Source: Stappia albiluteola | GTDB lineage: Bacteria > Pseudomonadota > Alphaproteobacteria > Rhizobiales > Stappiaceae | Direction of reading: 5' to 3' | DNA: 64,000 bases | NCBI RefSeq assembly: GCF_014050225.1 | Contig: NZ_JACFXV010000063.1 | Coordinates: forward strand, 89,635-153,634 | Shown: piece after piece, positions 25,698 to 33,463 of the stretch | Layout: every line of letters begins with the position of its first letter | Position numbering within the stretch: position 1 is the first letter of the stretch | Notes under the pieces: model-generated | Told to the model about the DNA's origin: nothing | Database searches by the model: none | What the model saw: only the letters and a program-made list of their open reading frames with translations | Position numbers and translations under genes: made by a program

Positions 25698-26300
25698 ATG
25701 GCGCTGTCGGAAGAAAAACAAGGCCTCATCGTCGACGCGGCAATTGCCGAGTTTCAGGAACGCGGTTTCGCTGGTGCGAGCATGGACCGGATTTCCGAAC
25801 GGGCCGGGGTTTCCAAGCGCACCGTCTACAATCATTTCGCAAGCAAGGAAGCGCTGTTTTACGCCATCACCCAGCGGCTGGCCGACCGGTTGAACCAGGC
25901 CCTCGACCTTCGCTACGACCCGGACGAGCCGATCCGCGAGCAGCTTGTCCGCCTCGCCTGGGCTGAAGGCGGGTTGTTCACCGATCCGGCCTTCATGAGG
26001 CTTGCCCGCATGATCATGGGCGAGACGATCCGCGATCCGGCGCTGGCTGCGGAAATGAACAGCCGCATCACCAAGGTCGGCGTCTTCACCGAATTCCTCG
26101 CCGCCGCCACCCGCGACGGCAAGCTCTCCGCACCCGACCCCGCGCTCGCCGCCGACCAGTTTCTGGCGCTGCTGAAATCGCAGGGCTTCTACCCGCGGCT
26201 ATTCACCGACACGCCCGTCACTCGCGAGGAAATGACGGAGATTGTTGAGCGCTCCGTTGATATGATCATCAGGAATTACGGGCAGAAACAAATAATATAA
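25698..26300 (+). CDS. TetR/AcrR-family transcriptional regulator
   Basis: A 200-residue one-component regulator. The N-terminal DNA-binding helix-turn-helix is complete (IVDAAIAEFQERGFAGASMD, then RISERAGVSKRTVYNHFASK), followed by a ligand-binding domain of the AcrR C-terminal type (MRLARMIMGETIRDP, then GFYPRLFTDTPVTREEM). The gene is divergent from iorAB, with the palindromic site at 25643-25664 just before it, so it most likely represses iorAB and itself until a small aromatic inducer binds. The start is uncertain: GTG at 25632, ATG at 25668 and ATG at 25698 are possible. The last gives a usual TetR N-terminus. Confidence 0.88.
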   Translation: MALSEEKQGLIVDAAIAEFQERGFAGASMDRISERAGVSKRTVYNHFASKEALFYAITQRLADRLNQALDLRYDPDEPIREQLVRLAWAEGGLFTDPAFMRLARMIMGETIRDPALAAEMNSRITKVGVFTEFLAAATRDGKLSAPDPALAADQFLALLKSQGFYPRLFTDTPVTREEMTEIVERSVDMIIRNYGQKQII

Positions 26301-26318
26301 AAAACGGAGAGCGGTTTT

Positions 26319-26753
26319 ATGACAAAAAGAATTTTTACAATAATATACGGTTATTTAATTGCTTTAATTACCGCTGCAATTATTTTACTTATTAGCTATT
26401 ATATCATAGGTATTTATAATGAAGGAATTAAAAGTTTGAAGAACTTTAGCATAGACGATTTATTTATATCAGTATTATTATTATTTTCGTTTGGCATAAT
26501 AATACTAATACCATTTATTGTTCTTATAATAGCTCTTGAGCGTGCTTCAATTAGAAATGTATATATATATGTTTCACTAGGCGCTTGCGCATCCATTTTT
26601 TTGAGAATGTTTGATTTCGCAATTTACGAAATTGTCTTTCCTTCTTTCATTGGAGCGATTTCAGGCTGGGTTTACTGGCGGATAGCGGGCAGGACTGCCG
26701 GCTCCTGGCGAGCGGTCAAATCACTCGAAGACCCTTGCGGGGACTGGCACTGA
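26319..26753 (+). CDS. AT-rich four-helix membrane protein, relative of the 19018 protein
   Basis: A 144-residue protein with about four membrane segments (residues 5-27, 45-70, 80-100, 105-125). The first 330 bases are very AT-rich and use codons such as ATA and TTA, while the last 100 bases are GC-rich like the chromosome. The C-terminal WVYWRIAGRTAGSWR matches the end of the resident 145-residue protein at 19018-19455 (LAYWLVAGRTSGKWR), suggesting the same family. A GGAG ribosome-binding site precedes the ATG, 18 bp after the TetR stop. No function is recognised. The composition break may mark recombination between a foreign 5' part and a native 3' part. Confidence 0.7.
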   Translation: MTKRIFTIIYGYLIALITAAIILLISYYIIGIYNEGIKSLKNFSIDDLFISVLLLFSFGIIILIPFIVLIIALERASIRNVYIYVSLGACASIFLRMFDFAIYEIVFPSFIGAISGWVYWRIAGRTAGSWRAVKSLEDPCGDWH

Positions 26754-26759
26754 GGGCAT

Positions 26760-27167
26760 TCATTCTTCGTCCTTCAGTGTCTCGCGTGCAGCTTGAATAT
26801 GCTCGTCGCGGATATGGGCGCGGATGAGGGCGATGGCCGCCATCAGGATCGTCGCATCGTCGCCGAAGCCGATGCCGATCAGGAAGTCGGGAACCGCGTC
26901 GAGCGGCAGCACGAAATAGGCAAGGGCGGCGAGGATAGTCCCCCGCACCTTGGCGGGCGTCGCTGGGTCGAGCGCGCAGAAATAGGCGGCGATCACGTCT
27001 TCCATGAAGGGGATCTGGCGCGCCGCGCGCCTGGCGGTGCGGAAGATCTTCTCCTTCACGCTGCGCCGCTGCTTTTCCTCCGGTCCGAGGATTTCCGGAT
27101 CGAAGCCCAGTTCCTCGAAGGTGCGTTCCATCTCCCTGCCCGTCCCGTCATCGTCGCGATCGTCCAT
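26760..27167 (-). CDS. DUF1232 (YkvA-type) membrane-associated protein
   Basis: A 135-residue protein with a charged N-terminal half and a DUF1232 core (LAALAYFVLPLDAVPDFLIG, then FGDDATILMAAIALI), which forms a hydrophobic helical pair. The family is widespread and uncharacterised. It is convergent with the AT-rich gene (6 bp between stops) and appears monocistronic. Confidence 0.85.
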   Translation of the reverse strand: MDDRDDDGTGREMERTFEELGFDPEILGPEEKQRRSVKEKIFRTARRAARQIPFMEDVIAAYFCALDPATPAKVRGTILAALAYFVLPLDAVPDFLIGIGFGDDATILMAAIALIRAHIRDEHIQAARETLKDEE

Positions 27168-27288
27168 TGAGAAGACATGGGGTCCGGGGCGCCAAAAGGG
27201 AAGCGTCTCTTTTCTTTACCTAACGGAATACCATAATCTTTCCAGCTGAAAGCCGCCGTCGGAAAGTTCAGGAACAGGAGAGCGACAT

Positions 27289-27723
27289 ATGAAACTGATA
27301 GCCATGGCTGCCATTGTTTCGGCGACCCTTGCCGTCGCCGGAAGCTCTCTGTCGTTTGCGGGCGAAACTCCGGCACCCGAAGGGGCCCGTGTCTATTTCA
27401 TCGACCTCAAGGACGGCGACACGGTGAAGAGCCCGCTGACCATCCGCTTCGGCCTGGAAGGGATGGGTGTCGCGCCGGCCGGCGTCGACAAGGATCACAC
27501 CGGGCATCATCACCTGCTGGTCGATACCGTGCTGGAGGGCGAGGCGCTGAATGAGCCCCTGCCGGCGGACGAACATCACCACCATTTCGGCGGCGGCCAG
27601 ACCGAGGTGACGGTGGAGCTTTCGCCGGGCACGCACACGCTGCAGCTCATCATCGGCGACCACAACCACATCCCGCACGATCCGCCGATCATGTCGGAGC
27701 GGATCACGGTGACCGTCGAATAG
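27289..27723 (+). CDS. DUF4399 exported protein, His-rich
   Basis: A 144-residue protein with a signal peptide (residues 1-25, ending SFAGE) and a DUF4399 domain. The family pattern VYFIDLKDGDTVKSPLTIRF, the clusters DHTGHHHLLVD and DEHHHHFGGGQTE, and the end LQLIIGDHNHIPHDPP are visible. The conserved histidines could bind a metal in the periplasm; that is inference, and the family has no known activity. A GGAG-type site precedes the ATG. Confidence 0.85.
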   Translation: MKLIAMAAIVSATLAVAGSSLSFAGETPAPEGARVYFIDLKDGDTVKSPLTIRFGLEGMGVAPAGVDKDHTGHHHLLVDTVLEGEALNEPLPADEHHHHFGGGQTEVTVELSPGTHTLQLIIGDHNHIPHDPPIMSERITVTVE

Positions 27724-27724
27724 C

Positions 27725-27758
27725 AAAAAAGCCCCGCCGGGAACCGGCGAGGCTTTCT
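27725..27758. terminator. Bidirectional terminator between DUF4399 gene and typA
   Basis: A hairpin (GCC mismatch CGCCGG, GAA loop, CCGGCG mismatch GGC) at 27731-27753 has TTTCT on the plus side and AAAAAA on the other, so it can terminate both converging transcripts. Confidence 0.8.
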
Positions 27759-27781
27759 GCGGGATATCTGTCCGTTGACGG

Positions 27782-29599
27782 TCAGGCGCTCTTGGCCGCC
27801 CGTTCCGCTTTCTTGCGCTCGTGCGGGTCGAGCAGCGCCTTGCGCAGGCGGATCGACTTCGGCGTCACCTCGACCAGCTCGTCGTCGGCGATATAGGAGA
27901 GCGCCGCCTCCAGGCTGAGGCGGATCGGCGGGGTCAGCTTCACCGCCTCGTCCTTGCCGGAGGCGCGGACGTTGGTGAGCTGCTTGCCCTTCAGCACGTT
28001 GACCTCAAGGTCGTTGCCGCGCGTGTGCTCGCCGACGAGCATGCCGCGATAGACCTTGACGCCCGGGTCGATCAGCATCGGACCGCGGTCTTCCAGGTTC
28101 CACAGCGCGTAGGCGACCGACTCGCCGTCGCCGTTGGAGATCAGCACGCCGGTGTGGCGGCTCGGGATCTCGCCCTTGTAGGGCGCGTAGTCGTGGAACA
28201 GGCGGTTGAAGATCGCCGTGCCGCGCGTATCCGACAGCAGCTCCGACTGGTAGCCGATCAGGCCGCGGGTCGGCGCGTGGAAGACGAGCCTGGTGCGGCC
28301 GCCGCCCGAGGGGCGCATTTCGAGCAGATCGGCGCGGCGCTCGGAAAGCTTCTGCACCACGATGCCGGAGTGTTCCTCGTCCACGTCGATGATGACTTCC
28401 TCGATCGGCTCCAGCTGCTGGCCGTTGGCGTCGGTGCGAAACACCACGCGCGGCCGGCCGACGCAGAGCTCGAAGCCCTCGCGGCGCATGTTCTCGATCA
28501 GGATGGCGAGCTGCAATTCGCCGCGGCCGGACACGATGAAGGCGTCGCCTTCCGGCGTGTCCTCGATCTTCAGCGCCACGTTGCCTTCCGCCTCGTCGAA
28601 GAGACGCTTGCGGATGACGCGGGACTGCACCTTGTCGCCCTCGGTGCCGGCCAGCGGGCCGTCATTGACGAAGAAGGTCATGGACAGCGTCGGCGGGTCG
28701 ATCGGCTGGGACGATAGCGGCTCGCTGACATCCGGCGCGCAGATCGTGTCGGAAACCGTTGCCTGCTCCAGGCCGGCGATCGCGACGATGTCGCCCGCCT
28801 CGCCCTTCTCGATCGGCTGGCGTTCCAGGCCGCGGAAGGCGAGCACGCGGGAGATGCGGCCGCTTTCCACTACCTTGCCGTCGCGCGACAGGGCCTTCAC
28901 CGCCATGTTCGGCACCGCCGTGCCGGAGACGATGCGGCCCGTCAGGATACGGCCGAGGAAGGGGTTCGCCTCGATCGTCGTCGCCAGCATGCGGAAGGAG
29001 CCTTCCTCCGCCCTGGGCGCCTCGACATGCTTGTGGATCAGCTCGAACAGCGGATCCATGCTGTCCTTGGGGCCGTCCGGGTCCATTGCCATCCAGCCCT
29101 GCTTGGCCGAGCCGTAGACGACGGGGAAGTCGAGCTGCGCCTCGTTGGCGTCGAGCGCGGCGAACAGGTCGAAGACCTCGTCCAGCACTTCCTCGGCGCG
29201 CTGTTCCGGCTTGTCGATCTTGTTGATGGCCACGATCGGGCGCAGGCCCAGCTTCAGCGCCTTGCCGAGCACGAACTTCGTCTGCGGCATCGGCCCTTCG
29301 GCGGCGTCGACCAGGAGCACGACGCCGTCGACCATGTGCAGGATGCGCTCCACCTCGCCGCCGAAATCGGCGTGGCCCGGCGTGTCGACGATGTTGATGC
29401 GCCTGTCGTTCCAGACCAGCGAGGTGACCTTGGCCAGGATCGTGATGCCGCGCTCCCGCTCCAGGTCGTTGGAATCCATCATCCGCTCTTCCGTGCGCTG
29501 GTTCTCGCGGAAGGAGCCGGATTGCTTGAGAAGAACGTCGATCAGCGTGGTCTTGCCATGGTCGACGTGGGCGATGATCGCGATATTGCGAAGGTCCAT
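27782..29599 (-). CDS. typA: Ribosome-associated GTPase BipA/TypA
   Basis: A 605-residue translational GTPase. The G domain has G1 [13 protein letters not shown]2 near ERERGITI, G3 [14 protein letters not shown] and G4 NKIDKP; EF-G-like domains III and V and the BipA-specific C-terminal domain follow ([36 protein letters not shown]). BipA assists ribosome assembly and stress adaptation. The frame stays open to 29872, but ATG at 29599 gives the standard N-terminus [15 protein letters not shown]. Length is standard. Confidence 0.96.
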   Translation of the reverse strand: MDLRNIAIIAHVDHGKTTLIDVLLKQSGSFRENQRTEERMMDSNDLERERGITILAKVTSLVWNDRRINIVDTPGHADFGGEVERILHMVDGVVLLVDAAEGPMPQTKFVLGKALKLGLRPIVAINKIDKPEQRAEEVLDEVFDLFAALDANEAQLDFPVVYGSAKQGWMAMDPDGPKDSMDPLFELIHKHVEAPRAEEGSFRMLATTIEANPFLGRILTGRIVSGTAVPNMAVKALSRDGKVVESGRISRVLAFRGLERQPIEKGEAGDIVAIAGLEQATVSDTICAPDVSEPLSSQPIDPPTLSMTFFVNDGPLAGTEGDKVQSRVIRKRLFDEAEGNVALKIEDTPEGDAFIVSGRGELQLAILIENMRREGFELCVGRPRVVFRTDANGQQLEPIEEVIIDVDEEHSGIVVQKLSERRADLLEMRPSGGGRTRLVFHAPTRGLIGYQSELLSDTRGTAIFNRLFHDYAPYKGEIPSRHTGVLISNGDGESVAYALWNLEDRGPMLIDPGVKVYRGMLVGEHTRGNDLEVNVLKGKQLTNVRASGKDEAVKLTPPIRLSLEAALSYIADDELVEVTPKSIRLRKALLDPHERKKAERAAKSA

Positions 29600-29921
29600 G
29601 AAGGCTCCGTGAGCGTGCCTGGTGTCTTGGGTGGCCAGGCCATTTGAAAAGCCGGGGGTATCCGCCGGAAGGGGTCGCTCGACCCTCCGGCAGCGCATCC
29701 TCGAGCGCGGTATGAATTCGAGATGCGGCCCTATAGCCGATTTTCGTGACGATTTGAACAGCCCGTCGCAAGGATTCCGCATGCGTAAGCCGCGCGGCTT
29801 TGCAGTCCAGCTCTGCACGTTATGCAACGCGGTCGCCGGAGCCATGCGCCATCGTGGCTTGCCGGAGTGCACGGGGCTCCTGATAATAAGGCTTCCTTAT
29901 TAATTTTACCGGTTCCCCGCC
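29600..29921. promoter_or_regulatory. Divergent typA/marR intergenic region
   Basis: 322 bases. The last 40 bases before the MarR gene are AT-rich and carry the palindrome described separately at 29884-29902. The rest is GC-rich with hairpin potential around 29650-29700 (GGGGGTATCCGCCGG then CCTCCGGCAGC). No gene is seen. Confidence 0.4.
29884..29902. promoter_or_regulatory. Candidate MarR operator
   Basis: A perfect inverted repeat, arms TAATAAGG and CCTTATTA with a 3-bp spacer, ends 20 bp before the MarR start codon. Size and position are right for autoregulation of the marR-efflux operon by its first gene. Confidence 0.6.
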
Positions 29922-30407
29922 ATGCCCGCCGCGCATAACGAAACCCTCGGCTTCCTGCTGGCCGATCTCTACCGCCTCTACCGCAAGCGTTTCGAGGCGG
30001 AGCTGGTGCGCGGCGGCCTTGAACTGACGCCGGGCTCGGCCCGCGCGCTTGCCTATGCGGTTGCCTATGACGGTTTGCGACAAAAGGAGCTTGCCGATCG
30101 CATGGCGGTCGAGCCGATGACGCTGGTTGGCTATCTCGACCAGCTCGAAGCGCTCGGCCTGATCGAGCGGGCCGCCGATCCCAAGGATCGCCGCTGCAAG
30201 CTGATCCGCGCGACGGCGGCGGCGGAACCGATCATGGCGACGATCCGCGCCGCCGGGGCGCGGGTGCGCGCCGTCGTCAATGCGGGCATGAGCGACGCCG
30301 AGGCGGAAGCCTTCCGCCGCACCGTCGCCGCCATGCGCGACCGGCTGGCGGCGACGCCGGTTCCCGAAGCGGACCCTGTGGAAGATCTGCTGGAGGCGCT
30401 CGCATGA
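29922..30407 (+). CDS. MarR-family transcriptional regulator
   Basis: A 161-residue winged-helix regulator: dimerising N-terminal helices (LADLYRLYRKRFEAELVRGG), recognition region (LRQKELADRMAVEPMTLVGY, then LDQLEALGLIERAADPKDRR with the wing), and C-terminal helices. The gene overlaps the following efflux gene by 4 bp (ATGA), so it most likely controls that exporter in response to a drug-like ligand. A palindromic site lies directly upstream. The inducer is unknown. Confidence 0.9.
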   Translation: MPAAHNETLGFLLADLYRLYRKRFEAELVRGGLELTPGSARALAYAVAYDGLRQKELADRMAVEPMTLVGYLDQLEALGLIERAADPKDRRCKLIRATAAAEPIMATIRAAGARVRAVVNAGMSDAEAEAFRRTVAAMRDRLAATPVPEADPVEDLLEALA

Positions 30408-31615
30408 CGACGCCCATCATGAGCGAACGCCAGACGGCGATCATCGGCGCCATTCTCGTCGCGCTCGGCCCGGTTTCCATGGCGCTCTACACGCCGGCCA
30501 TGCCGCGCCTTGTCGAGGTCTTCGGCACCGACATCTCCTCCATCAAGCTGACGCTGACGATCTATTTCGCCGGCTTCACCCTGGCCCAGCTCTTTTGCGG
30601 GCCGCTGTCGGACGCTTTCGGCCGCCGGCCCATCGTGCTGGCCTTTTCCGGCATCTACCTGCTCGGCAGCGTGATCGCCGTCTTTGCCGACAGCGTCGCA
30701 GCCCTTCTCGCCGCCCGCCTGCTCCAGGGCGTCGGCGCCTCCGCCGGCATCGCGATATCGCGGGCGATCGTGCGCGACCAGTTCACGGGCCAGGCCTCTG
30801 CCCGCATCATGAACCTTGTCGGCCTGATGCTCGCCGTCGGCCCGGCCCTGGCGCCCACCATCGGCGGCCTGACGCTGGAAACGCTCGGCTGGCGGGCGAT
30901 CTTCTTCGTCATGGTCGCCTATGGCATCGGCATCGGCGTGCTCGCCATCTTCTTCATGGCGGAAACCAATGCCTTCAGGGATCGCGGCCATATCGCTCCG
31001 AGGCGTCTGGCCTCCTCCTATGCCCGCCTGCTGGCCGATGCGCGCTTCCTGCGCCCTTCCATCATTCTCGGCACCACCCTTGGCAGCATCTACACCATGG
31101 CGACCATGCTGCCCTTCGTCATCATCGAGCGGGTGGGCCTGACGCCCTCGCAATTCGGCTACTCGATGATGCTGCAGTCGGGCTCCTTCTTCCTCGGCAG
31201 CCTCGTCACGCGCTCGCTGCTGAAGCGGTTTTCGGCGGAAAGGATCGTGCCCTTCGGCATGGCGCTCATCGTGCTTGGCTGCGTCGGTCTCGCCCTTTTC
31301 ACCCGCGCCGGCAACCTGACGCTGCTTCACGTCATGGGGCCGGTCGCCGTCTTTGCCTTCGGCATCGCCGTCATCCTGCCGTCGATGTCGACGCGCGCCC
31401 TCTTTCCCTTCCCGCAATTCGCCGGAGCGGCTTCCGCGCTGATGGGCTTCTTCCAGATGGGCGGCGGCCTTGCGGGCAGCTTCGCGGCGGTCCTTGTCGG
31501 CGATCCGGTCGTGGCGCTCGGCACCATCGTGCCGGTCATGGGTCTGATCGCGCTCGTGCTCTACCTGCTGCCGGATCCGGCGGGCGTGGAAGCGCTGGGC
31601 GAGGCGGGGGAGTAG
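30404..31615 (+). CDS. Bcr/CflA-type multidrug efflux MFS transporter
   Basis: A 403-residue major facilitator with twelve predicted membrane helices. The loop 2-3 motif GPLSDAFGRRPIVLAFSGIY and the helix-5 stretch GLMLAVGPALAPTIGGLTL mark the drug:H+ antiporter class of the Bcr/CflA group. It would export toxic compounds across the inner membrane using the proton gradient. The start overlaps the MarR stop (ATGA); an ATG 15 bp later is an alternative. Confidence 0.88.
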   Translation: MTTPIMSERQTAIIGAILVALGPVSMALYTPAMPRLVEVFGTDISSIKLTLTIYFAGFTLAQLFCGPLSDAFGRRPIVLAFSGIYLLGSVIAVFADSVAALLAARLLQGVGASAGIAISRAIVRDQFTGQASARIMNLVGLMLAVGPALAPTIGGLTLETLGWRAIFFVMVAYGIGIGVLAIFFMAETNAFRDRGHIAPRRLASSYARLLADARFLRPSIILGTTLGSIYTMATMLPFVIIERVGLTPSQFGYSMMLQSGSFFLGSLVTRSLLKRFSAERIVPFGMALIVLGCVGLALFTRAGNLTLLHVMGPVAVFAFGIAVILPSMSTRALFPFPQFAGAASALMGFFQMGGGLAGSFAAVLVGDPVVALGTIVPVMGLIALVLYLLPDPAGVEALGEAGE

Positions 31616-31731
31616 CGCCCCGGCGTCTTCCCGCGTTTTGAGCCCGCAACCCTCTTGCGGCGATGGCGACGCCTGTGCGAGGTAAGACGCAAGGATTGAC
31701 GGCGTGGCCGTCCGAGATTTGAGGGGCGCAA

Positions 31732-31917
31732 GTGAGCAACAGAACCGGGACCTTGATCCTCGCCGTGTGCCTGTCGGCGCTGGTCGTTGCCGGCTGCGGG
31801 CGCCGCAGTCAGCTCGAGCAGCCGTCGGCCGCCGCCGATCCGGCGGTGGCGGCGGATCAGCTCCCGGCGGAGCCGGCAAAACCCGATCGCCCCTTCATCC
31901 TCGATCCGATTATCTGA
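31732..31917 (+). CDS. lptM: LptM-like small lipoprotein
   Basis: A 61-residue lipoprotein starting at GTG 31732 (MSNRTGTLILAVCLSALVVAGCG). The lipobox VAGC gives lipidation at Cys22, and the short mature part is Pro/Ala-rich ending in FILDPII. LptM (YifL) is a small lipoprotein encoded just before lysA in many proteobacteria that helps the LptD/LptE lipopolysaccharide translocon assemble. Function is assigned from gene order and type, as sequence conservation in this family is low. lysA begins 39 bp later. Confidence 0.75.
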   Translation: MSNRTGTLILAVCLSALVVAGCGRRSQLEQPSAAADPAVAADQLPAEPAKPDRPFILDPII

Positions 31918-31956
31918 CCGGACCAAGGTCCGCGAATTTCCTAGAGGGCCCATCGC

Positions 31957-33231
31957 GTGCATCACTTCGCCTACAGGGACGGCGTTCTGCATGCCGAGGA
32001 CGTGCCGGTGACCGAAATCGCCGCCGCCGTCGGCACGCCCTTCTACTGCTATTCCACCGCGACGCTGGAGCGGCACTATCGGGTGTTTTCCTCCGCCTTC
32101 TCCGGCATCCCGACGCTGGTGTGCTACGCGATGAAGGCGAATTCCAACCAGGCGGTGCTGGCGACGCTGGCAAGACTGGGCGCCGGCATGGACGTGGTTT
32201 CGGAAGGCGAGTTGCGCCGGGCGCTCGCCGCCGGCGTACCGGGCGAGCGGATCATGTTTTCCGGCGTCGGCAAGACGGAGGCCGAGCAGGCGCTGGGCCT
32301 CGATGCCGATATCCTCTGCTTCAACGTGGAAAGCGAGCCGGAACTGATCCAGCTTTCCCGCATTGCCAGCCAGAAGGGCATGACCGCGCGCGTCTCGATC
32401 CGCATCAACCCGGACGTGGATGCCAGGACCCACGCCAAGATCTCGACCGGCAAGGCGGAAAACAAGTTCGGCATCCCCTGGCAGCGCGCGCGGGAAGTCT
32501 ATGCCGAGGCGGCCGCCCTGCCCGGGATCGAGGTTACCGGCATCGACATGCATATCGGTTCGCAGATCACCGAGCTGGAGCCCTTCGATGCCGCCTTTTC
32601 CCGCCTCGGCGAACTGATCGCCAGCCTGCGCGCCGACGGGCATGCGATCGAGCATATCGATCTTGGCGGCGGTCTCGGCATTCCCTACCGCGACAACAAC
32701 GAGCCGCCGCCGCATCCCGATGCCTATGCGTCCGTGGTCCGCAAGCATGTCGAGGAGCTTGGCTGCCGCATCATCTTCGAGCCGGGCCGGCTGATCGCCG
32801 GCAATGCCGGTATCCTCGTCTCCAGCGTTGTCTATGTGAAGGAAGGCGCGGACAAGACCTTCGTCATCGTCGACGCGGCGATGAACGATCTGATCCGGCC
32901 GACGCTCTACGACGCCTATCACGAGGTGCGCCCGGTGACGCTTTCGCGCATCGAAGAACCGCGCCTGCGCGCCGACGTCGTCGGACCGGTCTGCGAAACC
33001 GGCGATTTCATCGCCCACGACCGGGAAATTCCGCGGGTGGAGGCAGGCGACCTCATCGCGGTCTTCTCGGCCGGCGCCTACGGTGCGGTGCAGGCCTCGA
33101 CCTACAATTCCCGTCCGCTCATCCCCGAAGTCCTGGTGCGGGACGGCGAATTCGCCGTTGTGCGGCCAAGGCCGAGCTACGACGAGCTGATCGGCCTCGA
33201 CCGTCTGCCGGGCTGGCTCTCCGAAACCTGA
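31957..33231 (+). CDS. lysA: Diaminopimelate decarboxylase
   Basis: A 424-residue pyridoxal-phosphate enzyme making L-lysine from meso-diaminopimelate. Visible features are PLP Lys in CYAMKANSNQAVL, substrate/PLP loop GGGLGIPY, EPGRLIAGNAGILV, and the substrate-binding Cys-Glu in VGPVCETGDFIA. Length is standard. It probably shares a transcript with lptM. Confidence 0.96.
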   Translation: MHHFAYRDGVLHAEDVPVTEIAAAVGTPFYCYSTATLERHYRVFSSAFSGIPTLVCYAMKANSNQAVLATLARLGAGMDVVSEGELRRALAAGVPGERIMFSGVGKTEAEQALGLDADILCFNVESEPELIQLSRIASQKGMTARVSIRINPDVDARTHAKISTGKAENKFGIPWQRAREVYAEAAALPGIEVTGIDMHIGSQITELEPFDAAFSRLGELIASLRADGHAIEHIDLGGGLGIPYRDNNEPPPHPDAYASVVRKHVEELGCRIIFEPGRLIAGNAGILVSSVVYVKEGADKTFVIVDAAMNDLIRPTLYDAYHEVRPVTLSRIEEPRLRADVVGPVCETGDFIAHDREIPRVEAGDLIAVFSAGAYGAVQASTYNSRPLIPEVLVRDGEFAVVRPRPSYDELIGLDRLPGWLSET

Positions 33232-33463
33232 ACCGGGGACCCATCGCGCCAAAGTGAAACCGCTTCGGCGGGGTGGGCTCCAACATCGTGATCCCGAAGC
33301 GATTTCTTGTGACGACAGCGATTCCGTTGTCGTGGAAAGCGCTTTGCGTACGCACTCAATCCTTGCCGGATTGCCTGAATTGCCCCACCCTATATCCTGA
33401 CTTCGCAGCATCGAGGGCGGGATCGGGACCGACGACCGACCGGGGGCAAGGACGGAGACGCGC

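Noticed and set aside
30131-31879. 582-codon minus-strand frame over the MarR/MFS genes
   Set aside because: Covers two complete genes on the other strand and has no recognisable domain.
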